Shown: positions 36,280 to 51,068 of the stretch, piece after piece | Numbering within the stretch: the stretch's first letter is position 1 | Layout: each line of letters starts with the position of its first letter | Assembly (NCBI GenBank): GCA_012861695.1 | Contig: JAAOOA010000463.1 | Span: 36,001 to 100,000, forward strand | Direction of reading: 5' to 3' | Length of the DNA: 64,000 bases | Origin: Trematomus loennbergii | Lineage: Eukaryota; Chordata; Actinopteri; Perciformes; Nototheniidae | The notes under the pieces: generated by a model | Databases searched by the model: none | The model's input: the letters and a program-made list of their open reading frames with translations, nothing else | Told to the model about the DNA's origin: nothing | Translations under genes and position numbers: made by a program

Positions 36280-36720
36280 AGATCAGAATCAGAATCCAGT
36301 TTATTGGCAGGTAAGTTGAACAAGGAATTTGTTTTGGTGTCTGGTGGTGCGAACATAAACAACCTAAGAAAATAAGTTACAATAGTAGGTCAAATATATA
36401 ACGATAATAAAAATAGGTATTTTAAAGAAACCATTAAGTATTCAAAAAGATAAAGACAAGTATTTACAGCACATTTTAATTTAAACATACAAAGGAGCCT
36501 TAAAAGCTAAAAATCTAAAACACTTAGGACAATGATTATATGACAATATATGGCAAACTGCAGTGTATTGTATTTTAAAGTGGAGGGCTGTGCAGATACC
36601 TTCTGGACCTACTGTAGCAGGCCGCTGCTGGAGCTGATCACCACTGAAGAGGCCCATTTACTTTCCTGATAACTTTCTGAAACGCTTGCCATCTTACAGC
36701 AAACCTTCTGAGGCCTTCGC
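36280..36720 (-). repeat. LINE 3'-region-like fragment
   Basis: Starts GATCAGAATCAGAATCCAG and TTTATTGGCAGGTAAGTTGA, the 'agaatcagctttattggccaggt' type reversed LINE tail, followed by AT-rich sequence and a GC-richer part (36580-36710) that may be coding-derived. Confidence 0.45.
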
Positions 36721-37900
36721 TGCATGTGTGGGGCTGCTGGAGCCTAGCAAAACAGAACTTCTAATGTGGCATAAACAGTCATATTATGCAGAATATATAA
36801 GTAGAAACAATTTAATAATGAAAAGTAATAGGCCTTTGTTACATTTTCTTTGTGTTCATGGGAAGAAATTGTACATTTTAGTTAGAGTTAACAGAGCAAT
36901 GTTGTTTATTGCCAGTGTTGTTGGTAATAAGTTCCAGATGATCGCCAATAGCTTTGATTATTGCTACATGAAAAGTGTGTCTTGCGAGAGCACGTAGGGG
37001 TGTAAGAATCTGTTTATATGGATATTGTAGAAGTTTGCAGCGTTTAGCAAATGTGGACATGAATGTTGCATTGTTCAGAATTTTTTTTAATGAAATGTGT
37101 AGCACCAGAGTAAGCCTGTGTGACACTCTTTCTGTCCACACTAATCTTACTCTTAACTTAGATAGCAACCAGTACTGACTTGAACAAAGTGGGGAAATAC
37201 TACACACTGGATGTATGATCGGACCTTTGGCTTTCAGTTACTCTCAGTACTACAGTCAGTAGTAAGCTACGTTAGCAGGACAATTGTACCATATTTAGAG
37301 CAGATAAACACACTTTAAGCCAGTCCTTACACACAACTAAATCTCCCTGAACCCCAGCTCACACAAAGTAAAATATTTGTTCCTGACAGCGCTGCCATGA
37401 ATTGTGGGACATGACATGTTTACTGTTGCTTTGTGTGTTATTGTTACTATGCTCACTTTAGATTTCCCACATCCCTTCTTAAAGGGTATGGGTTGTATCC
37501 TAGAATAAATATAAGTGGAGCCTGATTGGGAAGCTGTAATCTGATCTGGACAGGCCAGAGATGATAAGATGTCTGACTTGATTTCATTTATATTTGGCAG
37601 GAGACAGATTGAGTATTTCCCCTGGCACAGTGGGGACTCCCAGAAGTCCCTGTTCCACAGACGTACATACATTTGTGCGTTGTGAAAAAGTAGCTTTATG
37701 TCTAGCCGTCAGTTCCAGAGAGGCTTGGTGTTGGTGGTTAGGGATGCAGACGGGCCCAAGGGAGAGACTGGTGGTGAAAGGAACTCTGGGAAAGCTCAGA
37801 GACTGGGAACAGGGGCCTGACCTCGTGGTCAGGAAGTGGTTTGGGTGCTTTTGTAGCTAATCTGTTTTTTGCATCAGGGTTGACACTTTTGTTTTTGTGT
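36721..37900. other. Intron 2 sequence, no gene seen
   Basis: No recognised features. Confidence 0.35.
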
Positions 37901-37904
37901 CAGC

Positions 37905-40590
<2,686 letters not shown>

Positions 40591-40981
40591 AAACTAGAGA
40601 ATGCAATTCCTGAAGAAATTGCTAGTGGGAATGCTTTATGCTGAAAAGCTGACGCTAAACTGCTATGCTGAAATGTAATGTGTAAGAAGAAAGTGAAGAA
40701 TTTAGATTGAAATTATACATGAACACTGGGGGCTTGAATGTGTGATGAGAGAAGTAAAGAAAGTAAAAAGGCTTGGAAAAGCAACAGAATATTTGAACTG
40801 CAAACTTTTGAACTAACTTGATGGCGGATGATCTGTCGCCATGGCAACGGCATTTGATGACATCCCATAATACGCTTAGATGCGTTGATGGCTGCATCGT
40901 TACCAAACCTGTGAAGTTTTGGGCCGTTTGGAGCATTTTCACTGAAGTTATGAGAAAACCATGTTTCATGGTGAGCATTGT

Positions 40982-40995
40982 GTTGCCATGGCAAC
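40982..40995. promoter_or_regulatory. Perfect palindromic X-box (RFX-type site), copy 3
   Basis: GTTGCCATGGCAAC, at the position equivalent to 19219-19232 in copy 2, so it is part of the repeat. Confidence 0.45.
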
Positions 40996-41089
40996 AGCAT
41001 TTGAAGAAATCTCAAAACTGTCCCGTAGATGTCTTCACGGCTGGACTGTTAGCACACATGTGAAGTTTGAGCACTTTTTGAACATTTTC

Positions 41090-41770
41090 ATAGGAGTTAT
41101 AGCGACATCGTCTTTTATGGCGAGGGATGCGTTTCCATGGAAACGGCATATGATGACACCCCATAATTGACGTAGAGCTGTTGAGGGCTGGACCGTTAAC
41201 CATTATCTGAAGTCTGGTGCTGTTTTGACCCTTTTCATAGGCGTTACGACAACATCGTGTTTTATGGCGTATGGAAACGGCATATGGTGAGATGTCAGAT
41301 TTGACGTAGAGCTGTTGAGGCATGGAGAGGTGATATACAGGTGAAGATTGTGGGACGACCGGACCGTGTCCATTGGAGTTACAGCGACATCGTGTTTTAT
41401 GGCGAGGGATGCGTTTCCATGGAAACGGCATATGATGACACCCCATAATTGACGTAGAGCTGTTGAGGGCTGGACCGTTAACCATTATCTGAAGTCTGGT
41501 GCTGTTTTGACCCTTTTCATAGGCGTTACGACAACATCGTGTTTTATGGCGTATGGAAACGGCATATGGTGAGATGTCAGATTTGACGTAGAGCTGTTGA
41601 GGCATGGAGAGGTGATATACAGGTGAAGATTGTGGGACGACCGGACCGTGTCCATTGGAGTTACAGCGACATCGTGTTTTATGGCGAGGGATGCGTTTCC
41701 ATGGAAACGGCATATGATGACACCCCATAATTGACGTAGAGCTGTTGAGGGCAGGACCATTAACCATTAT
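41090..41770 (+). repeat. 282-bp tandem repeat inside family R copy 3
   Basis: CGAGGGATGCGTTTCCATGG recurs at 41121, 41403 and 41685, a period of exactly 282 bp. Each unit consists of two related subunits of about 146 and 136 bp sharing GACATCGTGTTTTATGGCG and TTGACGTAGAGCTGTTGAGG. The 251-codon minus-strand frame here exists only because the unit length is divisible by three. Confidence 0.9.
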
Positions 41771-42179
41771 CTGAAGTCTGCTGCTCTGAGCATGTCAGTT
41801 GGAGTTATGACATCATCGTGTTCCATGACACAGGTGTTTATATTTGAGCTAATGACGTGTCCAGAGATCAAAGGTTTCCATGGTGATCATGAGAGGAGAG
41901 CATTTCATTGTTCTGAATGAGAGATAAACCTCTTACATGTGAACGTTTTGTTGAAGAACCGTAACAGATATCGGTGAAATTTCAAAGCGTGAAGCATGTC
42001 AAGGAACTTGAGCATCTGAAGTGTACTTTTTGTGTACTTTTGGGTTAATAATGTGGCCTTTTGGCAGATTAACTAAAGGTGTGCGGCTACTGTGGTGGGG
42101 AAAGATGAGGCTGAATTTACAATGGGGTTTAATGGAGACATGTTGCTCTAGTTTAGTGGGAAACTAAACTAGAGCTATG

Positions 42180-42650
42180 GGGTTTCCATGATATGTGTGG
42201 TGTCTTTTTTTATACCAGCCCTTTCAGATGTCTGTCACTGCAGTGAACCTGTTGCCTGTGTGACCTGGTCAGCTGCTGATACATTATTCCTGCAAACCGG
42301 CTGTGGATCTGGGCCACAGTGACCACGTTAACGCACGTTAACAAAGGCCCCTCTCTTACACGTGTACATTTCTTCTGGTGGCAGTGAAAGGCAGGAGATA
42401 AAGTTACCTGTAATGAGGAGAGCACTTCACACCCCATTGGTTGTTCTGTCCACATGGAATCCAGGCCACTGTAGCAGATACAGGAAGTAACCTCATTGGG
42501 AATCCAGCCTCTGGAGCAACAGGAGAAGTAGGGTCTGCCCGGGAAGAATGTGTGTTGGACTGCCTTTTCTTCAACATGACGACCTGTTGCATTTAGGGAA
42601 TAATTGAAAGTTGCTTGACACACTTTTCCTTTTCCTGGAAACAAAATAAA
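42180..42650. other. Intron 2 sequence between repeats
   Basis: No recognised gene. Minus-strand frames here have no family look. Confidence 0.3.
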
Positions 42651-42657
42651 GAGGCCA

Positions 42658-43072
42658 TTCAAGTGTTCTCTTCCCTGTAGCGTGTTCTATAGGTTTTTGT
42701 GCATGTATATGGTCTGCAAAGGTTAAAATCCTTGTGTTTCCTTTCTCTCCACACACGTCCTTTGTTTACTTCTGTAATATCGTGACACCGCGATGTAACA
42801 CTCGGCTTCAATTGGCTAGCACGCCAACACATTGTACGTGATAGGCTAAGGGGCTGGACATATCTAAGCGGTTGACAATTCACAACAGAGCCGGCCAGCT
42901 AGCCAATCAGAGCAGACTGGGCTCTGTTTCAGACAACGGGTGAAAAGAGGTGCTGCAGCACAGACAGTATGAGAAAAATAAAGAGCTTTTTGAACATTAA
43001 AGCATGGAGACATGTCACAGTAGATACACTTAATACTGATATGAACCTGAAAATGAGCAGAATAGGGCCCCT
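42658..43072 (+). mobile_element. TTAA element, AGAGG...CCTCT family, short copy
   Basis: Left end AAAGAGGCC; right end before TTAA (43073-43076). Shares GTGTTCTATAGG, GGCTAGC, GCAGACTGGGCTCTG and AAGCATGGAGACATGTCA with 44458-45821. No insertion, so it shows the uninterrupted state of the site hit by a hAT element in the other copy. Confidence 0.7.
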
Positions 43073-43644
43073 TTAAATTTGTAAGGAAAGAAATTGGAAT
43101 GTGGTTGACTTTAAAAGAAAAAAAAACATAACAGGGTTCCAACAGTCTCTCTATACATATTATATTGAGTCTATTCACCGGACTCATGCTAATGAATGGA
43201 CAACCTAATAACTGTAGCTGTGTTAAGTAAAATAAATGTTATGGCTAATGCAAAGAGACTAATTGAAGCTTTCCACAGCTACTCCATATGTGTGAAAGAC
43301 AAATGGAGACCTTTGAGCTGCAGGCTCTCAGCAATCATCAAACACTATCTGAGCTCAGAGACTGGCTCCACTTCTTTAGCGGGGTAATGAAACGTGGCAG
43401 CACCACTCTAGCTGTCAGCTTTTCCTCCCTTTTCTTGTTGTGGCTAATTATGTGCAAGAAAAAGGGCAGGCTAGATGGATGTTTTTTTTCCACTTCAAAG
43501 ACAAATCTGTTCCTCATTTTCAGTTTGCTACAAACAGCAGCTCAGCAATTTGACATGAGGACACATTCACGCCTGGACTCAAGTGGAGCTCTCAGGCTCA
43601 CAGAGAGCAAACAATTAATAGTTTGCTCTAATAGGCAAAAAGTC

Positions 43645-43916
43645 TGCCCCTCCATGTGAGGTCGGCCCAGACCCTAGGAGTTTTTAAATCCTCACTAAAA
43701 ACACACTTTTTCTCTCTGGCCTTCTAGTCAGAGCGGAGTATGACACCTGACTATTCCCTGTGTTTTTGTTTTTATATTTCTGTTGTAAATTATTGTCTTT
43801 TATTGTGATTGTAGTAAAGTGTTTTTATTACATGTACAGCACTTTTGCTCGACCAAAAATCGCTTTTAAATGTGCTATATAAATAAAACTTGATTTGATT
43901 TGATTTGATTTGATTA
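43645..43916 (+). repeat. LINE 3' end with (TTGAT)n tail
   Basis: A translated FKSSLKTHFFSLAF-like ending (about 43685-43730) is a common C-terminal ending in fish LINE ORF2. It is followed by a 3' UTR with GTGCTATATAAATAAA and a pentanucleotide tail at about 43890-43914, the structure of a 5'-truncated non-LTR insertion. Confidence 0.6.
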
Positions 43917-44054
43917 ACAAAAAGCGCCAAAAGGCAGGGCTGCAAACGACTGCTCTAAAGTATAGAAGCTACTTTTCACTTTGCATTTGAGTGCAGTAGT
44001 TTGGAACAGCAATAAATAGTTCTGATTGAGGCTGTGGTCAGGCGTCCACTGAGG

Positions 44055-44417
44055 GTGCCAACCCTCAATATTTCCCCGGGAGAATCCCGCTTTTCATTGC
44101 CCGCTCCCGATTTCATCCAGAGGTCACAATTCTCTTGTTTTAATGCACATTATTGTTAAGGGAGAGTCTGTTTTTTAAACCTTCAGATATTTAATACATG
44201 TTTTTGGCTGAAATGTTCAATCTTTACAGTTTTTTGTTTCAAAATAAAGGGAAAGTTACCTTAAACTACAGCGTAACACAGGAAATGTCCTCACTTTTAA
44301 TATTTTCCTCCAAATGTTTGCTGAAATATTCTATGAAATTCTGTTCATGATGACCCTTTAAAATCTGAAGTTATGTATTATCTCATTCCAAACAAAATTG
44401 AAAAGTTGGCAGCCCTA
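44055..44417. mobile_element. Short TIR element, TGCCAACCCTC type
   Basis: Left TGCCAACCCTCAA; right, reversed, TAGGGCTGCCAAC. It resembles in part the sequence starting at 48847 (CTTGCCAACCCTCCCGATTT). No transposase. Confidence 0.45.
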
Positions 44418-44840
44418 CATAGTGTTTCTCCTAAATAAAATAAAAATCCTTGTAACTAAAGAGGCCCTATTATGCTTTTCCCAAATGTTCCCTTCCCTGT
44501 AGTATGTTCTATAATGTAGGTTTTAGTGCATGTAAATGCTCTTCAAAGGTTAAAATACCCATGTTCCCTTCAGAGGGAGTTTTTCTCCCACACACTCCCC
44601 CCCCCCCCCCCCCCCCTAAAACTCTGCCATTGGACACTTTGTTTACCTTGTAACATATTGACATCACTATGTAACACTCACACTCATTGGCTAGCGCTCG
44701 AACACATTGTACCGATCAGTGCAGACTGGGCTCTGGTTTCAGACAGAGGGTGAAAAGAGGTGCTGCAGCACAGGCAGTATGAGAAAAATAAAGAGCTTTT
44801 TGAACATTAAAGCATGGAGACATGTCAGCAGAGACACTAC

Positions 44841-45774
44841 CAGAGTTGGGTGTAACGCGTTACTGTAATAATATTACTTTTGTCGGTAACGGAGTAGTGT
44901 AACGCGTTACTTTTATAATTCAGTAATCACACTACAGTTACTAACATTGCCCCGACACGCGTTACTTCGTTACTTTTATAAAATCAGTCATAATCACACT
45001 GACAGACAAGAGGGGTTTCCGCCGCAGGTTTATATGTACGTAATCTGCGCGACTTGCGCGTCCACATCTCCACGTGCAGTGCTGCATAAACATGGCAGAG
45101 TCAGCGATAACTTTCGAGGGGTGGAGGTATGCCCATTATTTTGAGTTCGTCCGAAGAATAGACAGGAATGTGACGGTGAGGTGCAAACTGTGTCCAGGCC
45201 AGAAGCTGTTATACACTGCTGTAAACACCACGTCAAACCTCAACAAACACCTGCAAAGAACACATGCTAAGGTGAAGCTAATAGCTAAGGACCGGACCCC
45301 CGAACCCAGAGTGAGGATGTTGTGAGTGCGCCGCCGCCGACTCTGAAGCGGCACAAATTAGAATTTGGAGGACCGGTAACCAAAGCAGAGATGGACAGGC
45401 TTGTAGCATCCTTCATAGTAGAGGTAATGTTGCCCATTTGCACAGTGGAATCACCATCGCATCGTTCAGAGATATACTGCGCAAAATACAGATAGCAGGA
45501 GACAGAGGACAGCCATGGTCAGAGCTATCTGGATCAGTCTTATGCGACAATGGAAACTGAACTAAAGAGAACATTTGAAACTTTAGCAGTCTGCGTGATC
45601 TGCCTGTAGGGGGGGGCGGGCCGGCCCTGCGAGTAAAGTAACGAGTAAAGTAACGAGTAAAGTAACGAGTTACTTTATGTAGAGAGGAACGAAGTAGTGT
45701 AATATATTACTTTTTTTTAAAGTAATATGTAATATGTAATATATTATTTTTTTTTAGTAACGACCCCATCTCTG
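44841..45774 (+). mobile_element. hAT element with BED-finger fragment, 8-bp duplications
   Basis: Exact duplications GACACTAC at 44833-44840 and 45775-45782. Ends CAGAGTTGGG and CCCATCTCTG, with TAACGCGTTACT-type subterminal repeats. 934 bp, internally deleted. Younger than the TTAA element it sits in. Confidence 0.92.
45074..45325 (+). pseudogene. hAT transposase fragment: BED-type zinc finger
   Basis: From Met at about 45092 it reads an aromatic start (W..YFEF), CKLC, then NLNKHLQRTH: the C-X2-C...H-X4-H pattern of BED fingers, which bind transposon ends in hAT transposases. The frame stops at 45325. Remains of the following region can be traced to about 45590 with frameshifts; the catalytic domain is absent. 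Confidence 0.75.
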
Positions 45775-45829
45775 GACACTACATACTGATATACACCTGA
45801 AATGAGCAGAGTATGTCCTCTTTAACATT

Positions 45830-46950
45830 TAGCCTAGCCTCTATCAATTAATTGATGCATTTAGTATGTTTGCCTTTGTCCATATTAGAGTCTCAGTGGT
45901 ATCATGCCTACCCAATAACCCAACTAAAGAAAGAGAAGCTATAGTTTTCTGAAAACCTGTAACAGAATGAGGCACACCTCCTGTTGTGACTGCCTGGGGG
46001 GTGGGGGGCAGGGGATCAGGGTACTCTATCAGATTACACTGTAGTGCTCTGTTATGAAGTACCAGAGGATGGTGATGGAAAACAAGCAGCAGAGGAGCAC
46101 AGAGGTTTGTGTGGTCCTGTTGTTACGACCAATCAAATGGCTTCTGGATGAAAAGTGATGCTGGGAAAGATCTGTATCACAAAGCCACATGTTGATTACC
46201 AAATACATGTTTTTATGCACTTTACAGACTTGTTTACAGGTACTTTACTCAGACAGCACTTTATCGGTTTTGGCTGTATCTGTATGGCCTTCTGATCTTA
46301 TCTGAGTGAAGAACATCTCTGTGTGCAGACTACATGTTGATGGTAGGAGAGTGAGCTTTATGCAGTCTTTGAGAGTGAGTCACTGGCCTGCTGCGGCATG
46401 TTGTTCTGCTTTTGTAATGAAGGCTGATGCTGTAAAGAGCAGCATTTGTTCCCCATGTAAGAGAAGCAGCTCATTAAGAGAGACGATGTTGGATCCTGAA
46501 GGCATTTGAACTCCGCCTGAATGATCTGGAACTGTTCAAATGAGTATTAGCATTTAGATGAGACGTGTGTTAAAGTGGTTTGGCTCTTGTGGGCTCTTGT
46601 GGCCTCTTAGTGGTCATCCACAGCTGATTAACTATTGAAGTAGACATGTTGTCAGTGGATATGGATATTAGGAACACAGCCTGATATGATCTGCACTGTT
46701 ATTCACTGAGCAGCACATCAAGCTTCATTTCATTTTGTATTTGTTCCGTTCATGGTATGCAAATCTTAAAGTATAATAATCGTTGTCTCTCTATAAACAC
46801 ACCATTGACCGAAAAGGAGCAGGAAGAAGACAAAAAATCTTATATTACCTGCCCCTTTGTTGAATTATCATAGAGGTAAATCCACACTTGAGGCAACATA
46901 TACAGTAAACATGCTGGAGAGCACTCAGACTAACATACTAAGTTTTATGG
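45830..46950. other. Intron 2, upstream of coding exon 2
   Basis: No gene or repeat ends recognised. Confidence 0.35.
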
Positions 46951-46986
46951 AACTGTTTTCAACATGTTTTTTGTTTTTTTCTGCAG

Positions 46987-47043
46987 CTTTGGTGGTGAGA
47001 TTTCTGACCAGACGCTTCATCTGGGAGTACGACCCGACCCTCG
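46987..47043 (+). CDS. rerg: rerg coding exon 2 (residues 21-39, switch I)
   Basis: A 57-nt exon preceded by a long T-rich tract and CTGCAG (acceptor ending 46986), followed by donor GTAAGAC at 47044. With the G from the previous exon it reads ALVVRFLTRRFIWEYDPTL and ends one base into a glutamate codon. It supplies the effector/switch I loop; Thr38 is the conserved threonine that senses the GTP gamma-phosphate. The insertion-free match to the RERG exon pattern and phase 1 at both borders support it. A longer open frame across this exon is only read-through into flanking intron. Confidence 0.95.
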
Positions 47044-47049
47044 GTAAGA

Positions 47050-48840
47050 CAACAACATATCTGGTTCTATAACTATTCTAACCCGTGTTAAGGTGAACTT
47101 AATGCATGCTCATGATTTTTAACTAGAACACTTTAGAGCTCTAGCCTAGCTATTTTTCTTGCTTCTAGCATTTATGATGAGTTTAGCTAACCACCTGCTA
47201 GTCGTAGCTTAATATTTAGCATTCAGATTTGAGACTGATATTAATCTCATTCATTACTTAACAAGAGAGCTAAGGATCCTTTCACAAATATGAATGTATA
47301 TTTACAGATATACAACTACTTATTATAAATGTGTTTGCTATACTAAGGTTGAAAACAAAGGAACAGAACCACAACTAAGAAATAAATACAAATATAAGAA
47401 ATGAAGTCATTTAGGCAGTGAATTCAATTCATTTAGGTTATTACAACAGCACAACTCAGTCGATGCACTCAGGTTTGACTCAGAGTAGGTTTCCCTCACC
47501 AGAGCAATAAATCAGGCTCTTCTACACATAATATGCAGATTGAGCCACTTCCCTGCCCTGTGAGAGACACAACATCTCCTCTGAAAGGTGCTTTTCATTT
47601 CCTGGCTTCACTCCGCAGGGCAGAGCTCACATGTTGCTTTCTTTAACATCATCTCTTTTTTTACTGAGGTGCAGCATCTCAGCAGAGTACAATTACCTCA
47701 CACAGGAGCATTTCCTCTCTTTTTTATCAATCAACGATTCATGTAATGACAGGATGATCGCAATCTCACCGCCACTTTGTGGCACATCACATCATATGGC
47801 CGGCAGGTGCTTTGAGAGGGGACAAAATAGGAACACTCATCTCAACAATTACTTGTTTTGTTCGGCACAGATGGAAATTCAGGGCAGAATACATCCACCT
47901 GTTCTCAGAAATAAAGATCCATTTTAGAGCACAACAATAAGGCCCAAAGAGCTTTTTGTATTGGTACTGGGTGCACTAGCTTTATACAACATATACTGTG
48001 TTAACATAAATTGGTACATGGTTTCGTGGTTTTAAAAAAAAGGCAGAAAAGAGCGAGAACATGCCTCTATGATTACCACGAGAGATGCCATCACAAACGA
48101 GAAAGCACAGCATGAGGTGCATTATGGGAATAAAAGCAGAGCTGGATAGTGTCTGAGACCAATCAGACTCCCGACTGAAATTACCCATCAAGTGGTCGAC
48201 ACATTATTAAATCCCTATTATGGTCACATCAAACAGCTGGGGCGTATGCAGGCAGAGATTAGAATGTGGGCTCCATTCAAAATGCCTTCGAGTGTTTACA
48301 GCTCACCATTCGTCCCCATTTCTCATCTATCATTAGCAAGCTCAGATGTGCTTTTCTTTTTTTGAGGAATTACTCGTGTTCCTGTTGGAAAATTGATTTG
48401 TTTCAGTGCAGGGGTGTGCCATCAAGTGTTTTTTGTTTTCGTAGAGTTTCCTCTAAAGCGGGGACCATGCTAGATTTAGATTTCATCTTCACTTTGCACA
48501 CAAACGCCCGTTTCCTGCTCCAGCATGTCCTGGGTCTGCCCAAGCAACGGCCCCCCTACACCCCAAAGCACATCTACTGGCTAACGAAATGCCAAGTTCC
48601 TCCCCCAGGTAGACTGCTGAGCCCCAAGAAACGTTCATTTAAAATGTAATACACAATTTGGAAATATAGCAGGAATTCAAATGGGGAGCAAGGACGAACA
48701 GTGGAAATATCTTTGTTGTGAGAAATTAAACACAAACTGTTGCTGAGTCCTTGAACCTGATCCTGTCCATTCCGGATGAGCATCAGATAAAAGCCTAATG
48801 CACAAAGGCAAAATAAACTGCAAAAGGTTTTAAAAAGGAG
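47050..48840. other. Intron 3 proximal part, no gene seen
   Basis: Short spurious frames only. Confidence 0.35.
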
Positions 48841-48846
48841 GTCAGG

Positions 48847-49050
48847 AGCATACTTGCCAACCCTCCCGATTTTCGCGGGAGACTCCCGATTTCATTGCCC
48901 TCTCCCGGTTTCCTCCCGGGGTCATATTTCTCCCGCATTTCTCCCGATTTCTGACAAAATCAGATTTACTCAGGACTTTCCACTCTGACTTTAATACAGC
49001 TACACCATTGTTTGGTTTCCATGGTAGCGCGTCTCTTTAGTAGCACGCGC
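48847..49050. mobile_element. Fragment of a CTTGCCAACCCTCCCG-type repeat
   Basis: Shares its start with 44055 and has repeated CTCCCG modules. The right end was not found. Confidence 0.4.
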
Positions 49051-49260
49051 AACTGAAAGTCTGAGAGGGTGAGGAAGATAGTCACAGTAAACAGAACAAG
49101 AATCGACAACTCTACCCTCTGCTCTCTCCTTTCCTGTATAATACAGGTCCAGCCCACACATATGCTCCATCAAGGATGGTGCTACAGGCCGCAAGGCAGT
49201 GCACTTACAACTACAATAAGCATGTTAATGTTAATCCAATACAGCTCCGGCGATCCACTA

Positions 49261-49780
49261 GCTCATGTTGAAGACATGATGAAGACTCAGGCTTATGTTG
49301 AAGACATGATGAAGACTCAGGCTCATGGTGAAGACATGATGAAGACTCAGGCTCATGTTGAAGACATGATGAAGACTCAGGCTCATGGTGAAGACTCAGG
49401 CTCATGATGAAGACTCAGACTCATGGTGAAGACATGATGAAGACTCAGACTCATGATGAAGACGTGATGAAGACTCAGGCTCATGGTGAAGACATGATGA
49501 AGACTCAGACTCATGATGAAGACATGATGAAGACTCAGGCTCATGGTGAAGACATGATGAAGACTCAGGCTCATCATGAAGACTCAGGCTCATGGTGAAG
49601 ACATGATGAAGATTCAGGCTCATGGTGAAGACATGATGAAGACTCAGGCTCATGATGAAGACATGATGAAGACTCAGGCTCATGATGAAGACTCAGGCTC
49701 ATGGTGAAGACTCAGACTCATGATGAAGACATGATGAAGACTCAGGCTCATGGTGAAGACATGATGAAGACTCAGGCCCA
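49261..49780 (+). repeat. Minisatellite, about 520 bp, 15/27/30-bp modules
   Basis: Built from alternating modules such as GCTCATGGTGAAGACATGAT and GAAGACTCAG in variable order. Because module lengths are multiples of three, long frames appear on both strands; they are not genes. Confidence 0.95.
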
Positions 49781-49961
49781 GGCTTATATTTAGAAAATTT
49801 TACTGGTTTGGGTTAGAATGTGTGAAGTAGCATTTTGTTAAGTATGTTTATTTAAGAGCAAACTGATTTTAAGGCTATATCAACAAACTGGATTCTGTTT
49901 TCCGGTTTTGACACCTCTTTCTACCTCCTGCACAAACAGGCCTACGTGTCCTAGACCTTTA

Positions 49962-50657
49962 TGGCGCATTTCCACTACAGCGCGGAGCTAGCGGGTACTA
50001 TTTCACAGTTTTTCTGGCCCCATAAAATCGATGTTCTTAGCGGGCCAACAACCAGGCTGAGTCTGGCTGAGTATGCTAAACTAGAGAGAGAGAATCGCTG
50101 GCAAGGGCTACAACTACAACAAAATGAACATATTTGACCGTGATTTAATACACGTTTCAAAATGATGCCGAAGTAACATCATACTGATACCGGTTAGTAA
50201 AAACCATGAATTAATGCTTTGACAAGTCTGCAGACAGACGGCAGGCGAAAAACCTTTTAAAATGCGTGTTTTCTAAATGGAGATTGGCTAAGCTAACGCA
50301 GTATATGCTCCGACCGTCCACACTCACAACAACGGCCTATACAGACATAAATAAGCACTGTATTCACCATGACACAGACAGTCTGTGGTTTGTACTTGTT
50401 TAACTTTTGTCTAGTTTCTGAACAGATATGAGGAGCTGTGAGCTTGAGTGCTAACAGCTAACGGCTGATGTTGTTTTTCTGTGGTTCGCATTGAAGATGA
50501 CGTCACGGCTCCGCCTACACTGCGTTACTATAGTTACTGCCCCAGCTACTAAACTGTAATGGAAACGCAGCATAAAGTGAGCCAGTCCTAACAAGGCCTA
50601 ACAAGGCCTAACTATACCGTACTAAGCCGAGCGAGGCCCTGCAATGGAAATGCGCCA
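49962..50657. mobile_element. PIF/Harbinger-type element with TGGCGCATTTCCA ends
   Basis: TTA at 49959-49961 and 50658-50660. Ends TGGCGCATTTCCA and TGGAAATGCGCCA. 696 bp, no transposase. The interior (about 50110-50480) is, in reverse, the core of 52519-55668, and contains the single TTAA at 50211-50214 where that relative carries a piggyBac-like insertion. Confidence 0.8.
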
Positions 50658-51068
50658 TTAGAGGGGATAGTGGGGGGTCAGTGCAGTTAGCAACAGACTC
50701 ACAGAGGGGGGGGGGGGTGGACAGATGACCTGTGCAGCTGACAGACTGATGACTCCTGAGACCGGCTGTCCCTCGGGTCATTGTGAGAGTCTCTCCTCCT
50801 CACAGATGCTCCTCAACAGCTATAAATTGCTTCTCGTTTTCCGCCTCTGGCTCCCTGTGACATTTCTCTCACGTCACAGGACGCAGTCTGTCCCCCAGAG
50901 AGGGGAGAGCACCTGGGACACAGCGGGTCGGACGTGCAGAGACTCAAGTTGCTGTTTATAGCTCTTCACTGAGAGCCTGAACATCTGTGTGACAGGTTCC
51001 TCTGTATCACTGTTTGTGGTTTTTGAGTCAGAAAAGGAAAAAGGTAATTGAAGCTTTTAATTCATTAA

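Larger units (their letters stand above)
40592..42175 (+). repeat. Family R repeat, copy 3 (right part lost, tandem array expanded)
   Basis: Left 500 bp nearly identical to 18829-19260. The subunit region is expanded (41090-41770). The segment after 41850 matches 20555-20815 and 1-265, then stops at about 42144 in a 13-bp perfect hairpin (42145-42157 with 42163-42175). It lacks the terminal 300 bp of copy 2. Confidence 0.75.
44458..45821 (+). mobile_element. TTAA element, AGAGG...CCTCT family, interrupted by hAT
   Basis: Left AAAGAGGCCCTATTATGC, right GAGTATGTCCTCT before TTAA (45822-45825). Split by the hAT element at 44841-45774; the target base pairs are duplicated on both sides. An internal 20-base poly-C run lies at about 44588-44607. 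Confidence 0.8.

Noticed and set aside
41012..41767. 251-codon minus-strand frame
   Set aside because: It spans the 282-bp tandem unit (divisible by three); the repeated peptide has no domain and the unit is part of a non-coding repeat.
41090..41770. CRISPR-like array
   Set aside because: Units are adjacent without unique spacers, the period is too long, and the sequence is from a vertebrate genome.
46857..47072. Frame of 71 codons taken as an independent gene
   Set aside because: Its middle is coding exon 2 of rerg with AG and GT borders; both ends are intron.
49069..49683. Several 60-110 codon repetitive frames on both strands
   Set aside because: The minisatellite modules are multiples of three bases, so frames stay open by arithmetic, not selection.
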